Source: Chrysomallon squamiferum (taxonomy: Eukaryota; Mollusca; Gastropoda; Neomphalida; Peltospiridae). Taken from it: 64,000 bases of DNA. A model generated the notes under the pieces. That model did no database searches. It was not told where the DNA came from and saw only the letters and a program-made list of their open reading frames with translations. Position 1 is the first letter of the stretch. Every line of letters starts with the position of its first letter. The DNA lies in contig CM022673.1 of the NCBI GenBank assembly GCA_012295275.1, positions 116,501 through 180,500 on the forward strand. The letters are read 5' to 3'. Both the position numbers and the translations under genes were made by a program. Positions 37,201 through 49,767 of the stretch are shown piece after piece.

Positions 37201-38650
37201 TATAGATTTAGCCAGCTGCGAATAGTGGACCCAGAGCAGTTTCTTTTTTGTTTTGTTTTTTATAATAAGGCTCATTGATTTGTGAAACAAGCAAAATAAT
37301 GAAAATAAAAAAGAGGGAGAAAAGGAAAACAGCTGAAAAACCTTATTAATGCATTAAAATGGAATATGGAGCAAAGTATTAAAAAGAAAAAGATTTGCTG
37401 AATCAAGCTGTCTTTGATGCTTGTTTTTATTGTGTAGGTTGGTCAAATAATCGCACACAGCCAGATCACTCATGGATGGCCCATGACCCAGCAATTCTTT
37501 CTTCAGGCAACATAAAAGATGGTATGTTTGCATTTGTGTAATGGATTAATGCATCCATACACTTCTGTTGAATCATCTGATCGCCATCATCATCATTGTC
37601 ATCATCATTTTCTTCATCATTGTCATTATCATCATCATTATCATCATTATATCTCACTGGCTTTGTAAATCAGTTTCCTTTTCTTTGGTACACTGCTTCC
37701 ATCTTTCAGTTTTTAAACTTTACTTCAGGAGTAGCATAAATAACTTTCAGAAATTGGGGAAATGTTGGTTATGTATACATGAAAATCTTACTTAAATTTT
37801 GTTTTCATAGCTACAGCAATGTTTTTATTTATTTTTAATTTTTTTTAAAAAAAATTTTATTTTTATTTTTATTTATTTTTATTTTTTAAACTGAAAGTAT
37901 AAGCAGCAGTTTGATGATGGATAAATTCAGGGAACAGTAACAAATTGAAATATACTAATGTTTCTCTGTTGTTGTTTTTTTTTTTTTCCAATGGACTGAG
38001 AGAAATGTAAGATGAATTTGTTTTATAGGCACACTGCTGACTGACAGCAACCCACACTGGTTTAAGTCAATTCATCAGTTTACAGAACCAGACAGCACAA
38101 CTGCCAACCACAGATTGCCATTTGTTCAACAGTTCCCATTCTCAGCTGGAAGCTCCTGGCCCCCACAGCCTCGCAATCCACCACCAGGCTTCCAAGGTCC
38201 ACTCCAACACAGCACACAGTACCCAGAGGCCCAGACACTTTCTGAGGGTGAGTTATTTGTGCTACACTTGTTTTTCAGTGAGGCACTTATTTTCGTAGTT
38301 GTTTATAGTAATTTTCTGTAAGTAATTTGTAAGAAAAATATTTGTTTGCAGTACACACCTTTACAGTTCAAATGAAAACAATCTGTATTGTAATTTGTTG
38401 TCTGCTGCAGCTAGAAAACAGTTTAAGTAGGACAAAGTGTATTGTCATTCTATTTGTTTTGGAATTACTACAAATATTAGAAGAATCCTTTTCAAATTTT
38501 TATTATCACAGTAATCATTAATTCCGTTATTATTTTCAACTGCTGAGTATGAAGATTGTAACTTTGAACTTAAAATAATAATGAATTATTATTTTTATTT
38601 TTTTATTATTAATTAATTATTATGCTTGCTTCTTCACAGGTCTCCAGTAA
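29022..38650 (+). CDS. CNOT4: CNOT4, CCR4-NOT E3 ubiquitin ligase, complete
   Basis: CNOT4/Not4 is a RING E3 ligase that works with CCR4-NOT and UBE2D-type E2s in mRNA and protein quality control. Exons: 29022-29048, 29304-29372, 29567-29632, 29921-29967, 30298-30387, 30616-30763, 31363-31527, 31735-31802, 31939-32049, 32338-32634, 32995-33413, 34365-34481, 34936-35169, 35633-35736, 36136-36283, 37438-37521, 38029-38247 and 38640-38650. The total is 2,424 bases, or 807 residues. Domains: a C4C4 RING (C10, C13, C27, C29, C34, C37, C49, C52); a basic coiled coil (~70-100); an RRM (~104-190) including FGKFGKIHKVVINQS; and a C3H1 finger (C192, C201, C206, H210). The tail is long and rich in Gln, Pro and Ser, with a conserved DWSEAFGF...DDDLGFDPWDES block. 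These match human CNOT4 closely. The last exon codes only GLQ. It is longer than human isoforms (~575-713). Confidence 0.96.
37565..37655. repeat. imperfect (CAT)n run in a CNOT4 intron
   Basis: An imperfect CAT/CATT-rich run lies just downstream of the exon ending at 37521. It produces false acidic and isoleucine-rich frames on the two strands. Confidence 0.8.
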
Positions 38651-41600
38651 CATATAAGATATGAACTGCCAAAGTCCCAAGTCATCAGCTTTCAGAGATT
38701 GTTCTTCGGGCATCCCTCCTGCAGAATCTTTGTGAATGAGGCAGATCCTAAACAAATATGAAGATAAAACGTTTAGTCAAAAGAACATTTTTTTTCTTCT
38801 TTATTTTCATCCAGTTCAGTGTTTTCAAAAAGTTACCTGTGAACTTAATCTTAATCCTTTCTAGCAGAATAAATCAGAATTTCAACCCTAATAATATTAA
38901 GACTCCCATTTTATCTGCAGAGCAGATTATGGGATTGGAGACATATTTCTTTTTGTCATTGTGTATGTGTGTTACTTTAAGCACTGTTATGTAATGTGCT
39001 GTTTTCTTTTGGTGATTTTTGGGTGCATGCAACTTCGGTTTGCATACCACATTGCTTCGGTTGCACCATAAAATCATTTTGCCATGCTTAAATTATCACC
39101 TTAATTTCAAACTTAATTTTATTCAGAAGTATTGAGCAATCAGCTGCTTAGTTGAAACAACATGTTTTGTCAGGCACATTAATCATTTTATTCAGTTTAG
39201 TATGTTATTTCATTTTGGAAACATTAGATATGCCTGAAAGATCCATAAGCTTTGACATACATCAAGCACAAATAAAAGAGCAGTTTTTTTTTTTTTCCCC
39301 TTGCTGAAAATCAGTAATACTCACAAAAAAACATTTTGAAATATTAGTATTTCATTTGGATAAAATTTTTGGTCAACAAATTAATATTTGATAATTTTTT
39401 GTATCCTTTGTTTCCAATTAAAGAACTACTGTTGTACTAAACTATGTGCATTTTTCCATGACCTGTAGTTAAAAAAAAAAATCTCGTATTCTATACATTT
39501 TTAATAGTTTATTTATAAATTAAACAACAACAAAAAAAAAAAAAAAGATTTTGCACTGTTTCTGTTATATTTAAATGTTACTTTTAAGTTTTTCTGCTGG
39601 CATAATGATCAAGAATGGCTTCTCTGTGATTCAAGACAAGAACATATGCAATACTTGTACAAAACTAAATTGCTGTGATTTGTGCATAGCTGCAAGTGAT
39701 TTGTTTGTTACATGTATCTGAGATATTTGCACTTGCATCAAAATTAATTTAATAATAATTGAAAACTTACTTTGGAATTAACCTTCGGCACTAATAGCCT
39801 AGACTATGCGAAACAGTACCCCGTTATAAAAAAAAATAATACATTTTTTTTTTTTAAATCTTTCCTGTTCTGATCACTAAGATCTATTGAAGGCTGTAAC
39901 ATTTATTTTTATTTATTTATATATTTTATGAACATGCTTCAAAGAATGCCTAAATGTTGTGACTCTGAGAATTTTAGTTTTTCTCTTGTCATTTTGATCT
40001 GGGTTGAAAGACATTAAAAATGTACACGTGTGTTGAATATTGAATAACAAAAAAGAATCTACATTCATTTAAAATACATTTTGCTAAATTCTTTAAGACG
40101 CCAATCTTTATTTTTTTATTTTGTTTTCTTAAGTTTTTGTTTCTATTTTCAGTTCTGCCTCAGTTACAAAGATTATTTATTATTTTTATTTATTTTTTGA
40201 AAAATAAAAAATAAAAATTATTGAAGTGTGCTGTGAGAAATGGTAAACTTGCCCTTGATGCCTGCTAACATGAACTATACAATTATCATATTACTATTTG
40301 TACAATGTATCTCCAGTTACCACATATTTATCATTTTGTATCTGTTCAGGCTTCATTAGATTTTTGTGAAGAATATGTGTTTTGTCAGCATTTTTGCTGG
40401 TTAGAACAGGGTTTTTTTCTTCTAATTTTTTTAAAGGTATTTACAATATGGTCTTTTATATATTTATTTTTTATAATTATTAACATGTTCGGAATGTTAA
40501 AAATGCTTGAATCCTTCATACTGTGATGGTTTCTCATATCATATTTCAACACAAACAAATAGATGTGATAGTATGTAATTTATACTGTTCTTATTAGTCT
40601 CTTTAACCAACCCATGATCTGTGGATGCATTGAAGTATTGTCTTGTTACTTTATATTTTTTTTAAACATTAATGTACATGTGCACTTGTACGTGTATACA
40701 CATCTATATATATTTTTTAATTGGTATTCCTTTATTTTAAATTTGAAAAAATTCTTTTGTAAGTTTGAGATGGCTTTTTTTCTTCAAAAAAAAAAAAAAT
40801 GATTTATTTATTTATATATTTTAAAATAATTATTAGTAAGTTTGAAAACTGGTCATAAAAAAAATCTGTACTAGTGTTTAATATTAAAGTGCTATGGCTA
40901 TGATATAAATTGTTGCATCTCGCATGACCTATTCTGTTAAGTTAGATCTATTTCAGTTGGCATCAAGGGCAAACATCTTTAGGAAAAAAATATTTTTCTT
41001 TTCTGATCTTTTGGATCATTTGACATACAGGATCATTTAGAAATGGGATGGGTCATGTGTTTCAATCAAAGCACTTGCATTTTTGGTTGTTTTTTTTCTT
41101 CTTTTTTTTTTTTTTTGTATATTATGCATTACTGACTTAATCAGTAAATATATATGGGTACCACAGGTATTTAGCATACATTGAGAATATTTGTAATGAA
41201 TGAAATGGGGTCCTTTGAGAAAGATGGGTGTTGCCATTTCCCCTCAGTTTAATATATGATTATTTAACTTGTTTTGAGTGCTACCATGAGGCCACTTTGA
41301 TGAGCTCCTTCAAGTATCTTTATTTATGTCTTTTGTTAATGGCCAACAGCTGTGAAAGACAATTAAAATGTAAAAATATTTAAATTTGTTGTCTTGTTAA
41401 TTTAAAAATAATAACTCTATATAAAAAAATCTATAATTTTGTTGTGAATATGATGAAAAAAATCTGGCAGCTTATTTATTTATGTTTCTTTGCATTTTTT
41501 TAAAACCACCCACATACTATGTTTAATGGATTTCCTTTATACACACTAGAATTACCCATACACTAAATCTTTATTGATGCCAGCCACACACTGATTTTTT

Positions 41601-42065
41601 TTTTGCAATAGGGACTAGGCATATTCATTCATGAAATTGTTACATCGTGTACATATTTAATATTATAATTGTTTGTTTTTTTTGTTATTTTATATTCCAT
41701 GTTCATCCTACAAGTTATCACACCAGTCACACTGTCAACAGCAGTTTCTCTAGATTATCCATGTATTAAATTATTAACTTGCGTACGTACACTGGTAACA
41801 TAACAGGATAGAAACAGCATACCACATATTTTTAAACTATACTGTCATATTTTGTTATTAAGTCTGTATGGCAAAAAAACATGGATGCTATGGTGTGTTT
41901 GGAAAAAAACACCAAAACATACATTATCTAAAAAGCTGTTTAATTGGGTAAATCAATTACTGATTAATTTGTATACAAATTTTTATCTTGTATATGAAAC
42001 TGATCATACTATCATATACTTCATAAAGCCTCAAAACATTTTGTTTATCTTGGCAAGAGGTCATT
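38651..42065. other. tail-to-tail 3' region of CNOT4 and CABIN1
   Basis: About 3.4 kb holds the 3' UTRs of CNOT4 (+) and CABIN1 (-). Possible signals are AATAAA at 39271-39276 on + for CNOT4, and TTTATT at 41570-41575, which reads as AATAAA on -, for CABIN1. Which ones are used cannot be told from sequence. There are many poly-A/T runs and no credible coding frame. Confidence 0.5.
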
Positions 42066-45000
42066 TCAGTGAAATATATCTGGTTGAGTGTCTGTGATAT
42101 GTTTATCAGGTGATGTGCTAGCCAAACCCAACACACTATCAACTCCCTGGCTGTTGTCACTGCTGATCTCTACAGGACTCTTGTCATCTTGCATTGGGAT
42201 CTTCCATAATGAGTCTGATGCTGTTCCTTGTACTGAAATGGGTGATGAGGAATGAGACGACTGCACTTCTTCTGGTGAGGGGATTGGTGACATTTCTTCC
42301 ATCAGAACTCCTTTAGGAGAAACTGCTAGAGTGCTGATGTCTGACTGGCTGCCTGTCTTTGGGGAGAAAAAAACATTGTCTGATTTATCTTGATCGAGGA
42401 ATATTTTCGGTGATACCATAGCCGCAGTGCTCACATCTGATTGGCTGCTTGCCTTTGGAGACTGAAACAGATTTTCAGGTTTCTTGTCATCAGTTAGAAC
42501 TGATTTCGGAGATGAAAAAGGTGGAGTGCTAAAATCTGACTGACTGCCGATCTTTGGAGACTGAAACAAACTGTCAGTTTTATCATCGTCGTCAGTCAGA
42601 ACTATTTTAGGGGATGTTACAAGTAAAGAACTGCCAACTGACTGACTGCCTGTTTTAGATGACAGAAAAAGACCATCAGACTTATTGTCTATCAGTGTTA
42701 ATGCTGGATATGTTGTTGGCTGAATGCTAACTTCTGACTGGCTGACAGTTTTTGTGGATTGAAACTGGGATCCTGATTTGCCATTTGATGATTTTGGCAT
42801 GTTGAATGACACTTCTGAATGTTGCCCTGTTCTAGGAGTCTGTGTTATTTCTGGCCTAACAACATACTTGCCAGTACTGGGAGTGAACATACTAGTGTGA
42901 AGACCTGACTGGTTGTTTGATTTTGCTGACAGTGGAGGTGAACCAAACATTGCAGAGTTACCAACTCTTGGGCTCTCTGGTGTCTGAAAAAAAAAATATA
43001 TATATACACTATGATGAAAGAAAAAAATAAAGTGCACTGAAAATATCAAAACTTCCACAACTTCTTGCCAAATAATTTGTAAAATCAAATTAAAGAAATG
43101 TTATAAATGCTGATAAAATGTACTGAGACATGATGATGGGTAATAATTTTGTAGGTAATGGGAATTAAAATATTTATCATCTGAGCTAATATTTAATTTT
43201 TTCATGGTAACTATACTTATTTATTAACACACACCTGTGATGGACCTCTGCTTATAGACAATCTGTTCTGACAAAATTTCACAGCTTGTTCTATCACAGG
43301 CTGGCAAGGATCAACCTGTTAAAAATGTAAAACTTATATTCAGTTATCCACACATTATTAATCTCATATTAAGTAACTAAATTATGTAACTGATGTCCAT
43401 TTATCAGTTTGAATATATAATTATCACAAACAGCTTTACCCAAATAATGAACAAAATAAATGATTGTGTAGCTATAAGTAATGGAAATCAATTACAAATG
43501 GGTACTAAAATTATTGCTTATGTATTACTGACACTAAGAAAATGGATAAATTATTAAACAAATTAATGTTAATAATTAAAACTATATTTTTTAAATCTAA
43601 AATAATTATTATTGATATTCAAATTTTACAGCTACTTGTAATAAATAACTTTTTTAGATATCTAAAATAATACTACCATATGCTTTTACCTGCAATAATA
43701 CTATATAATACTCATTTATTTCATTATTTAAAATATTGTATTTGATCTTATAATAATAAATAATTTCATATTTGATATAATCAAGTACAATTAGTGTGCA
43801 CTTTGTTTTACTGGGGTTTTTTTTGTTATTTAAAATAATATAAATAAACAATTACATATTTGATGTATTTAAGTAGTGCTAATGTGTACTGCTCTTTTTA
43901 TTATTTAAAATAACATATTTGATCTTACAATAATATAAATAAATAAGTTTGATATTCAATCTTAATTAATATAATAGTACTAATGTATCCTGTTATTTAT
44001 TTTTTTATTATTATTTAAAGTAATATATTTGATCTTATATAATATAAAACATTAATTTTGTACTTGATATAACCTTAAATAATTAAGTAGGACTAATGTA
44101 GTTTTTCATTATTTAAAATAATACATTTGATTTTATAATAATATAAAACAATTTTGTATTTGATCTTACCATATATAATTAAGTAGTACAAATGTGTAAT
44201 GTTCTATTTTTTTTAATTTAAAAAAATAATATATTTGATCTTGAATAAATAAAAAAATATACATGAATACTATCACTATTTTTTTTTTTTTTAATAAAAC
44301 ATCTCTTACATGATCTGGACAAGCAAGCTGATAGACTACAGGGAACAGTTCGTTGGCTTTGTCCACCTGATAAACCAGTTTGTGCACACCGTGGTTCCAG
44401 ATTTTATAAACCAGCGTCAAGAATCTCAGCTGTGTTTCTTCATCATCTTCCTCATCATCCCACTCCTCAATCTTCGCAGCTACGGCATCCAGTGCGTAAC
44501 GGTACGACATCTTTGCCAGATACACTCGTTCTGCGTCCCGCAGAAACTTCCTGTAACAAATTACACTGGATAAGTGATCCAATTCACGACAACATAGAAT
44601 AACAAAATTTGTGATGATTTTTAAACCTAAGGGATTAATTTATGATGGCTGGTAAATCATTGCGACTAAAATTAAGGGTTTATTTATGTTACTGTGGTTG
44701 CATGAAAAGTATTTATGTATGTATATATATATATATATTTTTTTTTAAATATTAATTTTTATTTTTTAATGACATCTTTGTATATGTTGATTATTACTAT
44801 GACAAAAGTTTTTAGTTGTCAAACCTTTTTATGATGTTACCATATAATAAGAAGGAATCTGTCGTAGGTTTTAACCCATGAAGAGGATAGTACATACCAT
44901 AGATCTGAAATGATTTGTCAGAGCAGGATGTAATTTACTGTTTATTGGTTTCATTAGTAAATGAGGAATATTTTTGTGGGTTGGCTGCAAAGTTGTTTTT

Positions 45001-48000
45001 TTTAAATTATATTTGCTATGACTAAAATTTCTGGAAGTTTACAATCTCTTAAAAATTGTTTAACAATGACAGGGAAAACTGTCATACATACTTTCCAGCA
45101 TCTGGGTGTCTGTTCATCTGTAAGTGTATGTAAAACAGTGAACTGCAATCTTTCAGTTCCAACAAAATTTCCAAGAGTAACTGTACACTTCTTTTGTTGT
45201 GAGTTGCAAAACTTCCTGATCTATCAATTTCCTGAGTGGGGATCTTCCAGATACCCTAAATTAAATATATTTACCAAAATTAAAAAATCAGAAATAATAT
45301 CTTAATAAACACACTTAGCAGAATAACATTGAAAAATTAATATGTTAGGTCAAAGAAAAAAAAGAAAAAAGTTAATTTTTGAAAATATGAATACACCATT
45401 TAAGAAATTTTAGTAACAAACTAAAAAAAAAACACCTTCAAATTATTACTAATAAGAAAATCTGTAGGCCTAATTATTATTTATTTCTATCTGAAATTTT
45501 TTATTTGTGACAGAAATTTTAATAATAACAGATAGCAGTATTCTTCCTCTTCAAACATCAAATAATGGTTTGTAACTAACTCAAACTGGCCTAAAGTAAT
45601 ATTTAATTATATTTAATGAGACAGGACTATAAACCTGGAAGAAATTATTGGATCTTCTTTCACTGAACAAGCCTGGAGCAGGCATGTGTTTTTTGGACTG
45701 CCAACGAACATTACCCAGTAACAAATCTTTGGCGAATTCAAGATTCTGAAAACAACACAAAATACTTTTTATATTCTAATATTAAATATAATTATAAACA
45801 AGTCTGGAACAGAATATTAGCCAGTTACAAAAATTTTGATAGCATAAAATTCATACATAAATAAATGAAATTCATGTTCTGTCATGGTTTAGATTATTCA
45901 GTTTTTATTTGGTAACAATACACTGTAGTAACATTAACTTAATATTAACAGTTATACTTGGTTTTTATTTCATTATTAAATAAATATTTGAAAGAGAAAA
46001 AGATCCCTAGATCTTAGAAATGAAAAGAGCTAGTTTGATATTTTGTTATTTTTAAATGTTAGGAAGCAGTATTAACTTTCTTATTTAATGTAATAAAATA
46101 ATCTAAAAAGATGAATGTTATATATAGAAACATTATTTTCTATAGAGACATTGTTGTTCTTTCATTTATATATTTTTATTGGAATGCTTTTCACTAGGTT
46201 TATTGTTTGTGTTTTTTATTTATTTAATTTTATATATATATATATATACACAATATCATACATACATGTCATTCTTACACACACAAATATATATAAGAAT
46301 GACATGGATGAAGTATAATATGGATGAAATGACAATTTACAGTATTTCCTGATTTTTTAAATATTTTAGAGTTTTATATATATATCTATATATAAAATAT
46401 TAATAAAATCAGAAAATAAGGTAACTTGTCATTTCATCCAAAAAATATATATATATATATATTATTTAACACAACCCTAATAGATTTAATTATATTAAAT
46501 GTTATTTATAAATTACCTTATGGAATGGAGAGCAGTAGTAGACATGAGCTAGTCTGTATAAAGTTTTATAGTGAGTTGGGTACCTCACAATACACAGCTC
46601 TAAAGCACTGATACACTTGTCTATCAGCTCTTTTCTCAGATTTTCAGACTTATTACATGTTTCATTTTCTTTAGGACCATCGCCCTTTCCTTGATCTTCC
46701 TTCACTGTACCAGTACTTAATGATTTGGCCTCAGTTGACAAAACCTGCAGCTCGGAATTCAGTTCTGCTGAAATTTCTATCTGACATGATGATGTGGATT
46801 CAATTGCCTTGGTCTTGATATCGATGGTTTTAATTTCATTTTCCTTTTTCTTCTCAGGACAGATGTGTGCTTTATCTTCATCCTCTGCGGATTCTTCTTC
46901 TTCTTCTTCATCTTCTGCAGAACTTCCAGTGATGGATACGGCACTCATGTCATCATCTGTGTCAGTGATAACTATTGGTTCTGTCAAATGACCAGGTTTG
47001 TGCTGTGTTCTCACCATCGAAGAATCAGCAGATTCTTTGTTATCAGATGATTCTACTGATTCTTTCAGCAACTGTGATTCACTAGATGACTTCTCTGCAC
47101 CCTTGTCCTCTGAACTATCCTTGATCTTGACAGTAACAGCAGAAGAGGTTTGATGAACATCAGAGATTTCTGTTATCTTTTGGATGGCTTGTGGTGATTT
47201 TGAATCTACAATATTCATTTCACTGGTTCCTTTTTCAGGTTCAGTCAGTGCAGATCTGTCATCTGGCTCCTTAATTTCTGAATCTGTAGTCTTCATGACA
47301 ACATCACCAGCAGTGTCAGGCTGGTCTGTTCTCACATCTTCTGACACCATCTCAATATCAGGCACATTCTTCAAATGGGAACATTCAAATCCTTCAGAAC
47401 TACTTTTTTCCAGTGTTGACATTGATTCAGTTTGCCCTATTTCTTTACTGACATTAACAGTGGCAGGCAATTTTGAAACCTCAGTCATTTCTTCATCATC
47501 ACTTGTAGAAGACACAACCAGTTCTGAAATTGTTTTGGGGCTGGGACAAGACATATTCAGGTTCTTCTTTTCTATTTTGGATTCCTCAACGAGCAGAGTT
47601 TCCTGGGAAGAGGTGACAAGATTCTCTTGCTGAGAACTGTCAGATTCCTTAGTAACATCCGAGTCGGAGCTTTCTGTTGAGCTTTTCTGCTTGGAGTAGT
47701 TGTGGTCTTGGGGAGTCATGTGGTACACTGGCTTCGCTTTGAAGTGACTGTAGGACGGTGTCGCTGTATGGGCTGTGAGACTTTCATCTCCAGCAGAATA
47801 GTCACGTCTGAAATGTATAGACACCAGATTTACAAACATCTGTTTTAAAATTTTATTGATACTGAAGAAAGCAACTGAGACACTGAAAACGAATTAATTT
47901 TATCAGTATGAAACATTCTTCACATTATTACCAATTTAGAATACAAATACTAAACAACAATATACAAACATATATTTATATCTCAGAAATTAATAACTTA

Positions 48001-49706
48001 GATACAGAACTACAAAACAGCTAGAGATGTAGTGGATATCACAGAAATTACATTCAACTATCTGAAACTTGTTTCTGTATAGATGATTATTGTGACAATT
48101 GTGTTAAGTAGGTCTTCAGGCTTGCTAAACTACTACCAAATGATTGATTTCTCTAAAACTTGTGTCAGAAGAACTATCTAGAAACTATTATTATTAACCA
48201 CTCACTCTCTTCTCTCCTGTCTCTTCTCTTTTCCTCTGGCAAAAGGACTGTTAGCTGCCTCTGTCAGATAGTCTTTAAAGAGAGGAAGATCCACCATTCC
48301 GTCATCCCTCAACAGTTGTTTGAGAATTGCAACGTGGAGACGAAAGAAGAGCTGAAAACGTGAAATTTTAGTTTAATTGAAAAAATGTAAAACATCCAGG
48401 TTATTCCTAAGTTAAAATAAAAATAAATAAAAAATAAAAATCTTCTGAGGGTAAAAAATTTTGGAACACAGATGCAGATCATATTTTCTTAAGTTAACAA
48501 ACAGTGTGCTTTCTATGTACAGAAAGTAAAAAGATATCAAAAAATGTGAGCAAAAACTTAAAAGTTTTGTTTTAAATTCCCTTGGAATAAAATAAGATGT
48601 GGCAAAGATGATGTTTGGTTGTATTAGGAAGATTAGTTGTAGAAAACAATGATAATAAGAAGAATAGAAAAAAAAAAACAAGTAAATAAATAACCTCTAG
48701 TGCCTCCAATGCCAAGTGAGGTGGACTGACATTAAATACAATTTTCTTTGGATACAGAGCTTCATCTTCATGAAGATATATAGCTGCCTGAAATATGACA
48801 ATATAATCTGTCAACAAACAATAATCACAAACAGAATGATACATGAATTAATTGTATTTAGTATGTATTCTAAGTGAATATCATACAACTACAAAAACAG
48901 TCCTCAAGTTTACACCTGCTCTTAAGAATCTAAACTATCTGCCTTTCTACCAACACAGAAAATTAAACTCCAAGTCCTCACCTTGCTCTTTATCCAGTAT
49001 TTTTATAAAATTAATAAATAAGGCATTTAATTCAAACTAACCATGTTCGAAGTGTAAACTCATATTATACATCTATCTACTAACCCGTGTTAGTGTGTAG
49101 CATTAAAATAATTTTAACTGTAATAAGCAGCAAGATGTTAAAACTGAATTCAAAAGATAACCTGTCTGTAATGTTCAAGATAGTCTCTTGGGTGTTTCTT
49201 CTTTTTCTCCATAACTTTTCCCATCATGTAGTGATGTAGCCACTCCTCCTCATTCCCGTCAGCTTCACATTCACTCGCCTTCCAGTAACAGTTCTGTGCA
49301 ACGTGCAACATTTCCTGTTTTGTATCCATGACGATTTGGTGGAGCTCTTCATTCAAAGGAAACCAGCTTTCCTATAAAAATTTTAATAATTAGTAATAAT
49401 TACATTCCATTCTAGTGATGTATTTTTCTACTAAAGTAACTTTTCCTTTTTAAATTGAGTTTTTGCCAAATGTTTTAAATCTTTTGTTATCAAACATTTT
49501 ATACAAGTTATTATAATATTTTTATTTATTTATTTATTTTTTTACATTTCAGTTTTAATTTTTAGCAATACAAACCTGTAAAATAAAATTAAAAAGTAAT
49601 TACGCTTTACATATGTAACATCTTAAAATAAAAAGATGTAGAATTTCTGCAATTAAGAAAATAATCACTTACCAAAACAAAAATAAAATAAACAAATAAA
49701 TAAGTA

Positions 49707-49767
<61 letters not shown>

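Noticed and set aside
46794-47633. Long + strand open frames opposite CABIN1
   Set aside because: They are antisense shadows of the Ser/Glu-rich CABIN1 exon 46517-47807.
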